64,000 nt of DNA from Sporolactobacillus sp. THM19-2. GTDB taxonomy: Bacteria; Bacillota; Bacilli; Bacillales; Sporolactobacillaceae. The translations under genes were made by a program, and so were the position numbers. The stretch lies in NCBI RefSeq assembly GCF_004153195.1, contig NZ_SEMC01000003.1:186001-250000 (forward strand). The letters are read 5' to 3'. Below are positions 45,701 through 56,258 of the stretch, in pieces. The notes below the pieces were generated by a model. That model searched no databases. It worked only from the letters and a program-made list of their open reading frames with translations, and had not been told where the DNA came from. The number at the start of each line of letters is the position of its first letter. Positions within the stretch are counted from its first letter, which is position 1.

Positions 45701-47719
45701 ATCGGTCAGGTCCTGCACACGCCCCGCCAGATCACGTATTTATATCCCACTTCGTTCAGATTAAAGGGTGTTTGAAAAAGTTGCAGATCCCGCTAAAGGA
45801 GATATTTATATCCCACTTCGTTCAGATTAAAGCGTCGCTGTCACGGGCCTTAAACGTGCCCACAATGGAATTTATATCCCACTTCGTTCAGATTAAAGTC
45901 TCCTGAGCCCGAGCCACATCGGACGCCGAAAGGCATTTATATCCCACTTCGTTCAGATTAAAGGTCCATTTTGATTGCTGGTAACAAGGTGCATATCACA
46001 TTTATATCCCACTTCGTTCAGATTAAAGGTTAGTCCGGACAACATTTCAGGACTTGTTGTAAAAAATTTATATCCCACTTCGTTCAGATTAAAGCTTAAC
46101 CCAGTTTACGACGAAGGAAAGAACATTACAGGCATTTATATCCCACTTCGTTCAGATTAAAGCGCCACTCTAGGAGCGCTGGCCGGCTACCTGTACGATT
46201 TATATCCCACTTCGTTCAGATTAAAGGTTCACGGTGTTTGAAAAGGTAGCGGATCACACTAATTTATATCCCACTTCGTTCAGATTAAAGCAGGGGTCTA
46301 AGGTGGTAAGCTTTACCGACAACGCCTATTTATATCCCACTTCGTTCAGATTAAAGCGGAGCTGCTAAGGGTTGAGGAAATGGCTGGCCGAGATTTATAT
46401 CCCACTTCGTTCAGATTAAAGGGGTACAGGTGAGGGGACTGGTGACGGTGTTGATTAATTTATATCCCACTTCGTTCAGATTAAAGCGCCTTTTTAGTGC
46501 TTATAGTCCAAGCTGGCGATCTGATTTATATCCCACTTCGTTCAGATTAAAGACGGACGCAAGCGATATAAAAATAAACACTTAAATATTTATATCCCAC
46601 TTCGTTCAGATTAAAGACGGTCATAATTATGAAACGCTTATCAATTATGAGGATTTATATCCCACTTCGTTCAGATTAAAGCCGTATCCGGGGCACCTGA
46701 TCCGCCGTGGCTCTCGTATTTATATCCCACTTCGTTCAGATTAAAGACCGGCCGAAACACGGATACAAATGAGTATCTCAAATTTATATCCCACTTCGTT
46801 CAGATTAAAGGAGGAAGCATTAAGCAATATTATATCAACCGATGTATTTATATCCCACTTCGTTCAGATTAAAGGCCGTCGGGACGCAACTACCTGCGAA
46901 AGGGAGACAGATTTATATCCCACTTCGTTCAGATTAAAGTTGTACATAACCTCTTTTACGTCTTGCTCTTTACTAAATTTATATCCCACTTCGTTCAGAT
47001 TAAAGGGCGTACAGTGCAGAAGATCTTGGGAAACCGATTGGCATTTATATCCCACTTCGTTCAGATTAAAGGTCTACCGACAGCAAGGTTATTTCTTCTG
47101 TTCATTTATTTATATCCCACTTCGTTCAGATTAAAGCAGAAAGAGTTAAATTTATCTAAGAAGAATTATAATATTTATATCCCACTTCGTTCAGATTAAA
47201 GACGGAGACAAAGTGATTATGATTAGAAACCACGGTATTTATATCCCACTTCGTTCAGATTAAAGATTTCCTACACTTGTGAAAGAGTGGTATGAAAAAG
47301 AAATTTATATCCCACTTCGTTCAGATTAAAGATACAGAATGACTATGATGCAGAAGGCGACTGTTTATTTATATCCCACTTCGTTCAGATTAAAGAAAAG
47401 CGTGAAGCCGTCGGACCGAATCCGATATACATTTATATCCCACTTCGTTCAGATTAAAGATTGCGTCGGAATTGCGGCTGTCGATTCCTGGCTGATTTAT
47501 ATCCCACTTCGTTCAGATTAAAGATGGATATTTTTATCATCAGCCCTGCTGAAAACGATATTTATATCCCACTTCGTTCAGATTAAAGAGTTACGGACCC
47601 TTATCTGCATATCACACTGTCAAAATTTATATCCCACTTCGTTCAGATTAAAGATCGACCACATGGGAGACGCCGGCGGCCCGGTACCGCATTTATATCC
47701 CACTTCGTTCAGATTAAAG
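42734..47719 (-). CRISPR. type I-B CRISPR array, about 77 repeats and 76 spacers
   Basis: A 29-bp repeat, plus strand ATTTATATCCCACTTCG followed by TTCAGATTAAAG, recurs every 64-67 bp; I counted 77 copies by hand. Spacers are 35-38 nt. The crRNA strand is the minus strand, so mature guides should begin with the 3' end of the repeat (ATATAAAT). The leader is at the right (47720-47904), next to cas2. Decay marks the left end: repeats 1 and 2 begin with C instead of A, and repeat 2 ends AATG instead of AAAG. Repeat 6 has CCCGC. Spacers 45503-45539 and 45569-45605 are identical. The open frames that spell repeated FISHFVQIK or LYPTSFRLK are repeat translations, not proteins. Confidence 0.98.
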
Positions 47720-47904
47720 GCGTTCAAAATCCCTATTGCTACAGTAAATATTATAACATCACAACTAAATTTTGCAGTAAATCTTCATTCATGTTTCATT
47801 AATCTTTGAAATACATTCAAGAAACGCTTTTGTACCGGCAACGGTATATCTTTTGGAAATATTTGTTTCTACTGCATATTTTGATATTATCAGAGATAAC
47901 ATTT
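47720..47904 (-). promoter_or_regulatory. CRISPR leader with extended -10 promoter
   Basis: AT-rich spacer of 185 bp between the cas2 stop and the first (newest) repeat. On the minus strand TGTTATAAT gives an extended -10 (TATAAT at 47755-47750); the -35 region is weak (TACTGC 18 bp upstream). Transcription would start about 24 nt before the first repeat. The first bases next to the repeat (GGGATTTTGAACGC) are candidates for the integration motif. Confidence 0.75.
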
Positions 47905-48168
47905 TTATAGGAACATTTCGTCAAAACTCTTTTCTTGACCAAAAACATCTTTTCGTATATGCTTTGGATTTTCTATTTTATAAATATAAAGGGAATCTGC
48001 ATTCTCATCCATTAATTTTGTTAATTCATTTAGACAACGGTTCAACTTTCCTTTTGTTATTTCACCCTCAAAGACAGAATTCTGTGTCCATATCAGATAT
48101 TCTTTCAATTTTTTTCTCACTTTGTTAATACGCTTCACTTCTACATCATAAGTTATGATCACATACAA
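47905..48168 (-). CDS. cas2: CRISPR adaptation endoribonuclease-fold protein Cas2
   Basis: An 87-residue Cas2, the small partner of Cas1 in spacer integration. The N-terminus YVIITYDVEVKR carries the conserved Asp in the ferredoxin-like first strand; GEITKGKL and SLYIYKI fit the later strands. The best start is the TTG at 48168, because AAAGGTGGTGA lies five bases upstream; an ATG at 48192 would add eight residues and place the ribosome site inside the gene. It is the last gene of the cas operon. Confidence 0.93.
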   Translation of the reverse strand: MYVIITYDVEVKRINKVRKKLKEYLIWTQNSVFEGEITKGKLNRCLNELTKLMDENADSLYIYKIENPKHIRKDVFGQEKSFDEMFL

Positions 48169-48202
48169 ACAAATCACCACCTTTAAATTCATCTAATTTT
48201 AA

Positions 48203-49189
48203 TTACCACCATGCCTTAAGTGGTCTGTATACTTCATCTCCAAGAAAATGTTTAATCAGCTTGTAACATTCTAGACGCATGAAGTAACGATAGGAAACCT
48301 GACGATTCAATTTTCTGTGCTTGACAGTAGTTGACAATCTGTCTTCCCATGCCTGAATAAATTTTTTTCTTCCTGAATCATCCAACAAGATCATGTTATC
48401 GATTTTTCTAAAATCTGATTGCTTCAGCATTTTCTTATTAAGTAATTTAAAAATTAGCGAATCAACCAATAACGGCTTAAATATTTCTGCTATATCCAGG
48501 CTCAATGAGAATCTCTTTGTAGACGGTTCATGTAAAAAACTAACTGTAGGATCAAGGTGTGTTTTATAAATCTCACTTAAGACAGTTGTATAACACAAAC
48601 TATTCCCAAAAGATATCAATGCATTCAAGGGATCCTGGGGAGGACGTTTTGTTCGTGTGTCAAAGGCAAATTCATCAGGTAAAAATTTATTAAAAGACTG
48701 ATAATAGATTTGGTGAATGTTACCTTCGATTCCCATTAGTGGATGAATTGAGTGGGTCTGATCAATCTCTTTGGCGAGTTTCACAAGGCCGTCAATATAA
48801 GAAGCTGTATTCGGTTTATAATGTCTTAGATTACGTACCATATGGAAAACGGCAGAGTGTATAAAGGATTGAGCAATAAATTGTCTTTTTTCCTTGTCAA
48901 GATAATGTGCACACTGATTCACTACTGTAAAACCAGAAACCTTCTTTGATCGGGGATAAAAAGTTCCCATATAAAAACCATAATAATTGAAAAAATGAAC
49001 ACGAACATCATATTCCTGAAGAAGCTGTAGAAAAGTGGTATTCAGATCTGTTTCTCCAAATAGATAGATATTGTCTACTTGTTCGATGGGAAGATATTTT
49101 TTCTTTCCTGTATCCTGATTAATAAAATAAAGGGTGTTATCTTCTCTCTTTAGTCGTCCTTTTGAAAAGATATAATAATTTTTCTCCAC
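48203..49189 (-). CDS. cas1: CRISPR-associated integrase Cas1
   Basis: A 328-residue Cas1 of the I-B type. It shows the N-terminal beta domain (YYIFSKGRLKREDNTLYF) and the helical catalytic domain with Glu in LMGIEGNIHQIYYQSF at about residue 155, the His in VSFLHEPSTKRFSLSLD and the Asp in LDIAEIFKP. These are the metal ligands for spacer integration. The gap to cas4 is 3 bp. Length is normal. Confidence 0.95.
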   Translation of the reverse strand: MEKNYYIFSKGRLKREDNTLYFINQDTGKKKYLPIEQVDNIYLFGETDLNTTFLQLLQEYDVRVHFFNYYGFYMGTFYPRSKKVSGFTVVNQCAHYLDKEKRQFIAQSFIHSAVFHMVRNLRHYKPNTASYIDGLVKLAKEIDQTHSIHPLMGIEGNIHQIYYQSFNKFLPDEFAFDTRTKRPPQDPLNALISFGNSLCYTTVLSEIYKTHLDPTVSFLHEPSTKRFSLSLDIAEIFKPLLVDSLIFKLLNKKMLKQSDFRKIDNMILLDDSGRKKFIQAWEDRLSTTVKHRKLNRQVSYRYFMRLECYKLIKHFLGDEVYRPLKAWW

Positions 49190-49192
49190 TAT

Positions 49193-49690
49193 TCATTCAC
49201 TCTCCTCACCTGCAAAACAAAAATCATGATATGCACAACTTTTGCAATATCTCTTTTTTACAAATTTGGGTGGTTTCGTCTGATATATTATTTGCTCAAT
49301 TTCATTAACCATCTTTTTAAGTTCTGTTACTTTATTCGGGGTCAACTCTATTTCTTCGGTTTTTCTTTCTTTTGTATATTGGATAAGCCCTTTTTTATTA
49401 ATGCCTCGTTTCTTCAGTTCATATAAATAAAAAATTAATTGCCATTGGTCTGCCTCAATCATTTTGCTTGAATTTTTCACTTCTCGAATATACTGTTTGT
49501 CTATTGCGTCAATTTGGATTTGGTTATCAATGTGAATATCACGTTCTTTGACTTGACGGTAGGCACGATCATGAAGGACAGCTCCTTCAAGGACTTTATC
49601 ATTGTCAGGTGCCAGATTGATATTCTTTGAGTAAAGCCACAATTTTCTTTTACACACGACGTAGTACTGAATGTGTAATCCTCCCAGCAT
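49193..49690 (-). CDS. cas4: CRISPR adaptation nuclease Cas4
   Basis: A 165-residue Cas4/RecB-like nuclease that trims prespacers and helps set PAM choice. The iron-sulfur cysteines are one near the N-terminus (YYVVCKRKLWLY) and three at the C-terminus (RYCKSCAYHDFCF). RecB-type residues are the His in GAVLHDRAY, and EVKNSSKM with its Glu and Lys. The start is set at 49690, where GGAAGTGAGG lies upstream; a longer frame to 49762 overlaps cas3 by 40 bp and adds residues with no family match. Confidence 0.92.
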   Translation of the reverse strand: MLGGLHIQYYVVCKRKLWLYSKNINLAPDNDKVLEGAVLHDRAYRQVKERDIHIDNQIQIDAIDKQYIREVKNSSKMIEADQWQLIFYLYELKKRGINKKGLIQYTKERKTEEIELTPNKVTELKKMVNEIEQIIYQTKPPKFVKKRYCKSCAYHDFCFAGEESE

Positions 49691-49721
49691 GATTATCGCC
49701 TCACTTCCATACTTTAATTGG

Positions 49722-52076
49722 TTAAATAAATTGTTCCTGTGATCTAAATTTGCCAAGTTCATTATTAAATTCCATGCCTATTTCAGAGGTATATGGGTAA
49801 TCAACTACTGGAAATACAAGATAGTCGCCTAGATGAACATCCTCTTCATTTACATGACGATTATTATGAATAGCCTGCAGATATCTATATTTGGGTATAT
49901 CAATTGTAAAAGAACGTATCTTATCCCTTACCAGAATTCTCTGCTCTTTAGCCTTTTTAAGTTCTTCTTCCGAAACTTTGTGATTTAGTGTTTCATCATA
50001 TTTGTATCTTAATTTATTTATTTTTTCCTGTTCTCTTAAAAACACTTGATAAGGTATTACCGGCTGATTAAAGATATCACGTAAATTTTGGATGTTTTTA
50101 TCTAAACCGTTATCATATTCAACAATATTTTTAAGCAGATGAAGGTAATTCCTTAAATCGCTGTAATAGGATGTTTGCCTTAATCTTTCAGTTGTGTAAA
50201 CTTTAGCAATCAGATGCATTTTCTTCTCTTCACTAAACAGAACTGGATTAGACTCAGTGCTTAATGCTTGTAAGGCCTGTTTGGACAAATCAAAAATCCC
50301 TTTATCAATCACACTATGAGATCCTGCAGATATACCAGACGGGGCCGTCTTCCCGCCAGTATACACAATTACATTGATATGACTGTCCGTCAGCTCTCGA
50401 TTTCGGAAAACCCGTCCCATTCTTTGGAATAATCCACCCAGGTCTGAAAGCTCCGTATATAGAACATCAAAATCAATATCGACACTGGCCTCGACCACTT
50501 GTGTTGTCACCCATATACAACGTGATTCATTATCAAGCCTGCCCATTCTCAATATGTCATCTTCTTTTATCGACCGATCCGCTTTAGTAAAACGACTGTG
50601 GAACAGAAAAACTTCGCGTCTATTTCTTGCTTCTTCACCAGCATTTTTTAAAGCCTTATAAATAGATTGAGCCTTATTTACTGTATTTACAATTACAAGA
50701 ATCTTATCATCATTTTTATTTTTTAAGATATCCTCTGCACGAACCTGATCATCCATAATTTGAACGCGATGGCGCAACACTGACTTACCATTAACTTGTT
50801 TTAAAAAAGGATGTGCGTTTTTATTAAAAGGAATGCTGAGTTTTTTTATAAAATCTTCGACAAATGGAGCAAATGTGGCAGTCATTATCATAAATCTCCC
50901 GCCCATCCTCGTAACCTCTTTCAAAGCAATCAACAGACAGGCAAGCATTTTGGCCGAATACATCTGAATTTCATCAATAACCAGCTTTGAATATGCCAAT
51001 ATAGCTAGTTTCTGTTCATATCCCTCTTGCTTAAAAACGAAGTCCAGAATCTGATCGAGCGTACATACAGTTAGCGGCATTGACCATTGTTTAGTTTGTT
51101 CATAATAATCTTTGCTGTAGAGATCAGACTTTACGTATTCAACCTCAGTATCTGAGTGCAACAGACCAACCGCTTTATAACCAATTCCCTTCCCATTCTG
51201 ATCACTCGTATGATGAATACGCTTGTAAATGGCGTTGATCGACACCCTCAACGGTAATGTAAAAAATCCTTTAGAATTGCCAATCCAGAATAAGGCACCT
51301 TCTGTCTTTCCGATACCCGTTGAGGCAATAATTACATTATTGTCATTTTGATGCGCCATCATATAATTCTGCATTTGATTACGCGAGCTGTGAAGATCTC
51401 TTTTATAGTAGTCCTCCAAATATGCCATGAGATTTGATCCGGGTACTTCTACCTCGATTGAAGCGCTTGCTGCATGATCAATCTTGTTTAATAAACCTTT
51501 GACCATAATATATCTTTTGGTTGCTTCAGGCCGGTTATCCATTTTTAACCGCTTCTTAACAAATTTCCAGAAAAAAATTTTAGGAGGAGTAATTGTATAA
51601 GAATCAAAACCATCTCTTTCAATTAATTTTCTCAAGCTTTCTGCAAAATCACTGTAATACTGAGTCAAGTCTTCTTTTATTGTTTTTTTCAAATCAGTAA
51701 ATTCTACTTTATGCCTAATATGATGATAATAAACTGCTTGTGCCAAAATCCTCCTGGAGTCGTCATCTGGCAACTCTTTTAACGGAATGAATGCACAGCT
51801 TAAATAACCGTGTGGAATCTCTTGAACAGATTGCAAATGATCTGGCAGTAATTCACACTGAGTATTGATTGCTTGCATTATCTTGTTTTGAAATTTTGTA
51901 TTTAGTTTGCCAAAATCATGAAAAAAGCAAGCCATTTTAAGTAGCTTCCAGTCGAGATTTGGAATGTTAGGGTAAATAGTTTTTAACTTTCTATATTCTC
52001 GTAAAAGATCTTCAGTATGCTCAGCAATGGTTTGTTCCGGTTTGGATTTTGCCAAGAAACGGTTCTTCATTTCCAA
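49722..52076 (-). CDS. cas3: CRISPR interference helicase-nuclease Cas3
   Basis: A 784-residue Cas3 with the HD nuclease at the N-terminus and the SF2 helicase behind it. The HD residues are in TIAEHTEDL and CFFHDFGKLNTKF; a second His pair is in AVYYHHIRHKVEF. Helicase motifs: Walker A IIASTGIGKTEG at about residue 255, DEIQ box VIDEIQMYS, motif III TATFAP, and motif VI FQRMGRVFRNRE. All catalytic residues are present, so the effector looks active. It lies 39 bp after cas5. Confidence 0.96.
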   Translation of the reverse strand: MEMKNRFLAKSKPEQTIAEHTEDLLREYRKLKTIYPNIPNLDWKLLKMACFFHDFGKLNTKFQNKIMQAINTQCELLPDHLQSVQEIPHGYLSCAFIPLKELPDDDSRRILAQAVYYHHIRHKVEFTDLKKTIKEDLTQYYSDFAESLRKLIERDGFDSYTITPPKIFFWKFVKKRLKMDNRPEATKRYIMVKGLLNKIDHAASASIEVEVPGSNLMAYLEDYYKRDLHSSRNQMQNYMMAHQNDNNVIIASTGIGKTEGALFWIGNSKGFFTLPLRVSINAIYKRIHHTSDQNGKGIGYKAVGLLHSDTEVEYVKSDLYSKDYYEQTKQWSMPLTVCTLDQILDFVFKQEGYEQKLAILAYSKLVIDEIQMYSAKMLACLLIALKEVTRMGGRFMIMTATFAPFVEDFIKKLSIPFNKNAHPFLKQVNGKSVLRHRVQIMDDQVRAEDILKNKNDDKILVIVNTVNKAQSIYKALKNAGEEARNRREVFLFHSRFTKADRSIKEDDILRMGRLDNESRCIWVTTQVVEASVDIDFDVLYTELSDLGGLFQRMGRVFRNRELTDSHINVIVYTGGKTAPSGISAGSHSVIDKGIFDLSKQALQALSTESNPVLFSEEKKMHLIAKVYTTERLRQTSYYSDLRNYLHLLKNIVEYDNGLDKNIQNLRDIFNQPVIPYQVFLREQEKINKLRYKYDETLNHKVSEEELKKAKEQRILVRDKIRSFTIDIPKYRYLQAIHNNRHVNEEDVHLGDYLVFPVVDYPYTSEIGMEFNNELGKFRSQEQFI

Positions 52077-52115
52077 TCACCCCCTAAAAAAAAGAAGAGA
52101 GCCACGCTCTCTATT

Positions 52116-52850
<735 letters not shown>

Positions 52851-52858
52851 TCACCCTG

Positions 52859-53743
52859 TTAACTATAGAATTCCTGAACTTTTTCTTTTACCTTACTAAA
52901 GAATTGGCCAATTGTGATTGCATTTAATTGTTCCTTTATCTCTTGATCGTTGTCAAATATCCCCTCTATGAACCCACAAAAAGTCTGTTCTTTAACAATC
53001 GGATCAAGAGTCAATACATCCTGAATAGCATTGATTTGTAATTTGTTTCTTCGTACCTTTATTCGGTTTTCAAAAAATGGATTTTTAATATCGTAGACAC
53101 CGCCAATAGCAAAAAGTGGCGATAAGTTTTCCCGCCGTCCTTTTATATCTCTATAAAGAAACTTAAGTGTATCAACAAGCAATTGGACACGTGATGACTT
53201 TTCTTCAGATGAGATTTCTATCCCATCATTCGTGTCAATACCAACTTGATCCAGATCCACAGTCAATGTGTATGAGTAATATGAGTGGTGGATTTCACTT
53301 TGCGCAATATTTCCTCCTTTTTTTTCATTACCATCTGGTTGAGTGGCTAAATAGCGATCAAAAAGTCCTTTGTTAGTCAAGAAGTCCGTATCAGCTTGAA
53401 AGCTTTCTAGTGCAACTGCATTGGAAAGCCGTGCAACAGCAGCGCGTGTCTTTGTGTCTTTACTCGTTTTCATGTATCCAAATAAATCAATTTCCGGATA
53501 TTCCTTTATAGAGGCATCTGGTGCAAACTGGATGACCGATCCATCCAAGCCTAAAGGAGTGTTGTCTGCTTCCATTTGCTGAATGATGTTATATCGCAGA
53601 GCTTGTCTTGAAATGTAAGTATAGCTTTCACCTGTCCCTCTTGTTAACTTTTTTAATGAAGTGACGTTCCCAACACCTTCACCATAGTTAGCACTCTCTG
53701 CCTCTATAACGAATGTCATCGTCAATCCCTTTTTTTTATTCAT
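52859..53743 (-). CDS. cas7: Cascade backbone subunit Cas7 (Cst2/DevR type)
   Basis: A 294-residue Cas7 of the Cst2/DevR family, the repeated backbone protein along the crRNA. Typical features are the N-terminal strand TMTFVIEAESANYGEG, the motif LTRGTGESYTYISRQALRY, and YSYTLTVDLDQVGID. AAGGAGAATG precedes the ATG. It follows cas8 after 3 bp. Confidence 0.94.
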   Translation of the reverse strand: MNKKKGLTMTFVIEAESANYGEGVGNVTSLKKLTRGTGESYTYISRQALRYNIIQQMEADNTPLGLDGSVIQFAPDASIKEYPEIDLFGYMKTSKDTKTRAAVARLSNAVALESFQADTDFLTNKGLFDRYLATQPDGNEKKGGNIAQSEIHHSYYSYTLTVDLDQVGIDTNDGIEISSEEKSSRVQLLVDTLKFLYRDIKGRRENLSPLFAIGGVYDIKNPFFENRIKVRRNKLQINAIQDVLTLDPIVKEQTFCGFIEGIFDNDQEIKEQLNAITIGQFFSKVKEKVQEFYS

Positions 53744-53746
53744 TGG

Positions 53747-55483
53747 TCATTCTCCTTTGTCGTTTAATTGCCTTCCTGAACGGAATCCTAATATAAATGC
53801 ATAGCCGAGAGTTTGCAGCTTGTCTTCGTCATTCAATGTTTCAGAAAGCTCAGTTGGTATGATCAAATTTGTTTCCAGCCGGCTACTATTTTTCGCATAA
53901 AGATAGGCATTGAAAAAGGTATCCATAAATCTACCGATATTCTTAGACTTCAAGGCATTTAACAACCTGTATGTAATGCCCTGCATTTTATTTGCTGCAC
54001 CTTTTCTAATATAGACCTCTGCCAGTTTTTGCCCTTCCTTCATTACGTGATCAATTGTTTTTTTTGAAACATATGATGAATAGCCTGTCATCCGATTCCC
54101 CTCACTTTCTCTACGAATTGTCCAGATAAAATCATTATTTAAATAGATTAAATGACGTATCGAAAAAGTATTTCTTAGAGGCTGCGCAGCGTTTTCCGGT
54201 ATGCTTTCTCGAAACATTAACTGAATCAAATCGAATTGATTTTTATTGTGATACAAATAATTAATAATATTTTCATAGATGTTTAAAAAGTTGTCATTTC
54301 TTACTTTAACCGGCTTAAGTAACTTACCCAGGTTTTCTTTGTTTTTGTTAATCACTGACAGTTTGTCTTTCGAGAGGATATTAAATGAATATGGTCGAAC
54401 ATTGTTATTTTGATTAAATTTAATAATCTGTATATTTTCTATTTCCCTGTTAGATTGTTTGAGCTTTCCATGCTCCATAATTTTTATAATCTGATAATAG
54501 GTCCTGAGTTCAAGCAAGTTAATCGTCTCATCGCTTTTCACCGCCATATTTTCTCCGTTAACATTTAGTTTAATAAGCGACGAAAGCTCGCTGTTACTAT
54601 TGACAAAATAACCTTGCCCATTAAGAAATGTAAAACCAGTTGGAACACACGAGAAGACAAAATTACAAATTGGGCATATATAACATGTGGAAGAATTGAG
54701 ATTCCAAAAGTGGGATGATTTACGATTCATGTCCACCCCCATTCTATTCATCCATGCCAAATCAAACGCAGCAGGTTTTGATAGTTTTTTAATAGGCTTC
54801 CCACAGTTAAAGCAACAATATTTATCGTTCTCATGAGTCGTTTCATAATACTGACGGATTGGTTCAATAAAATATTGTTCGTACTCCACCATGGGATCTT
54901 TTTTTGTTGCAGATCGATGTAAGAATGAAACGTTAGACCAAAATTTTGCAATGATATCATACATGACGTTTTTAGCTGTAATGTATTTTTTCAGGTCAGG
55001 TTTGTGCAAATAATCAAGAATTTGCTTAATTAACCGCAATTTCTCTTCTATATTTCCCTGTACTTCCGAAATATTTTGTTTTTTCTTTAAATGGATCTTT
55101 GTCAACAGCTTTGTCAGTTGCACGATATCCACGGTCGTATCTGCAGCAATATTGTATGCTGCAGTATAACTGTTACTTGTTAATTTACCTTTTGAGTATT
55201 CCATATAAGCATTTAGTTCGCTTAGTTTTTTTGCGTCCCAAAGGTTGGTTTCAAGGAGAACTTCACCTTTTTTTACAATACGTGTATACGATATAAAGTC
55301 TTTATATTTTTCACTGAGAAAGTTAAAATAAAAATTTCCAAAATCATGTAGTACACTGATATCAAAGGATAATCGATTGTTTTTAATAGAAAATGGAACT
55401 CCATTGTATTCAAGAATATTTGCGATTCCTACTATACCTGCGTTATCAAGCCATGATCCGGTCTTTAACTCAATTTTTGCCAT
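53747..55483 (-). CDS. cas8b: Cascade large subunit Cas8 (Cst1 type, CxxC-CxxC)
   Basis: A 578-residue large subunit of the Cst1 family, which recognises the PAM in I-B (Tneap) Cascades. The family's two zinc-type pairs are visible: CCFNCGKPIKKL at about residue 230 and CYICPICNFVFSC at about residue 275. The N-terminus LKTGSWLDNAGIVGIANIL is also typical. An 11-kDa Cas11 may be made from an internal start near the C-terminus, as in other I-B systems, but I did not identify one. The gene follows cas6 after 13 bp. Confidence 0.92.
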   Translation of the reverse strand: MAKIELKTGSWLDNAGIVGIANILEYNGVPFSIKNNRLSFDISVLHDFGNFYFNFLSEKYKDFISYTRIVKKGEVLLETNLWDAKKLSELNAYMEYSKGKLTSNSYTAAYNIAADTTVDIVQLTKLLTKIHLKKKQNISEVQGNIEEKLRLIKQILDYLHKPDLKKYITAKNVMYDIIAKFWSNVSFLHRSATKKDPMVEYEQYFIEPIRQYYETTHENDKYCCFNCGKPIKKLSKPAAFDLAWMNRMGVDMNRKSSHFWNLNSSTCYICPICNFVFSCVPTGFTFLNGQGYFVNSNSELSSLIKLNVNGENMAVKSDETINLLELRTYYQIIKIMEHGKLKQSNREIENIQIIKFNQNNNVRPYSFNILSKDKLSVINKNKENLGKLLKPVKVRNDNFLNIYENIINYLYHNKNQFDLIQLMFRESIPENAAQPLRNTFSIRHLIYLNNDFIWTIRRESEGNRMTGYSSYVSKKTIDHVMKEGQKLAEVYIRKGAANKMQGITYRLLNALKSKNIGRFMDTFFNAYLYAKNSSRLETNLIIPTELSETLNDEDKLQTLGYAFILGFRSGRQLNDKGE

Positions 55484-55496
55484 TTTTTATCACCTC

Positions 55497-56207
55497 CTAG
55501 TCTATTTTTTCTAATAAACCAAAGTATTGTGATCGATTTCCTATCCCATGTTTATAGAAATACGTCAAATCTCTTGGATCACCTGAAAGTAAGAAGCGGC
55601 CAGCGTTGACTGTAAAATAAAGATAACCATTAAATTTTTGATGAAAATTTTCCTTAATAACAACTTTTTTGAATTGATTTTTCTCGATGATCAGTGGTTT
55701 GAATAGTGATCTTCCAACATTAGATTGCAAAATTTTATTAGAGATGATGTTCAATTCTTTTTGAAACCCTGGATCCTCAAATGTCATTGGTTTACCGGAC
55801 TTATTTTCAATTAATATTGGTGAGCACGTATTAAACCATGCATAAGGCCTATCTATACTCTTTTCCTTTAACATTTCGATTCTGGTCAGAATCATGCTCG
55901 TCCCATTGTGCTTAAAGATTTGGCCCACACGACTTCCATTTAGTAAATGAATCATAAAATCAGACGTCCCTGTATCGGAAGAAACAATAACTGATACTTG
56001 ATGAGAAAGAATTGTGTCTCCATCAATTTGAAAATTGTGAAAATAAGTTGCAAATGAATAGTCCTTGGTTCTCATTTTTTCCTGGACAAAAAATTTCTGG
56101 TAGAAAGATTCTGAATCTTTTCTTACCGTTTCCTTCAAAAGTGCCATAATTAGAAGACGATATGCCAGTGGAAACTTATCAATGGTGTAGGTAAAACGAA
56201 GCCTCAT
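55497..56207 (-). CDS. cas6: CRISPR RNA endoribonuclease Cas6
   Basis: A 236-residue Cas6 that cuts the repeat RNA to give crRNAs. It starts MRLRFTYTIDKFPLAYRLL and ends with the Gly-rich loop GIGNRSQYFGLLEKID of the family. A candidate catalytic His is in YFHNFQIDGD. GGGGGTG lies before the ATG at 56207. It is the first gene of the operon, so a repressor bound at 56227-56256 would act on all cas genes. An enzyme that also processes the RNA proposed to repress it gives a feedback circuit. Confidence 0.92.
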   Translation of the reverse strand: MRLRFTYTIDKFPLAYRLLIMALLKETVRKDSESFYQKFFVQEKMRTKDYSFATYFHNFQIDGDTILSHQVSVIVSSDTGTSDFMIHLLNGSRVGQIFKHNGTSMILTRIEMLKEKSIDRPYAWFNTCSPILIENKSGKPMTFEDPGFQKELNIISNKILQSNVGRSLFKPLIIEKNQFKKVVIKENFHQKFNGYLYFTVNAGRFLLSGDPRDLTYFYKHGIGNRSQYFGLLEKID

Positions 56208-56226
56208 TTTTTCACCCCCACTCTAT

Positions 56227-56256
56227 CCTTTATTTCTGTTTATTTATAGCATACCA
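56227..56256 (+). promoter_or_regulatory. protospacer-like target of the crRNA-like RNA, with CCT PAM
   Basis: CCT at 56227-56229 is followed by TTATTTCTGTT (56230-56240), identical to the first 11 nt of the pseudo-spacer; position 12 differs and 13-16 match (ATTT). It covers the likely transcription start (about 56252) and the 5' leader up to about 10 bp from the ribosome site. Positions 6, 12, 18 and so on are unpaired in type I guides, so a mismatch at 12 should be tolerated. Confidence 0.65.
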
Positions 56257-56258
56257 TA

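Noticed and set aside
43813-47521. Several open frames of 60-156 codons on the plus strand with repeated FISHFVQIK or LYPTSFRLK text
   Set aside because: They are translations of the CRISPR repeat in its frames; the spacers between them have no protein-like constraint.
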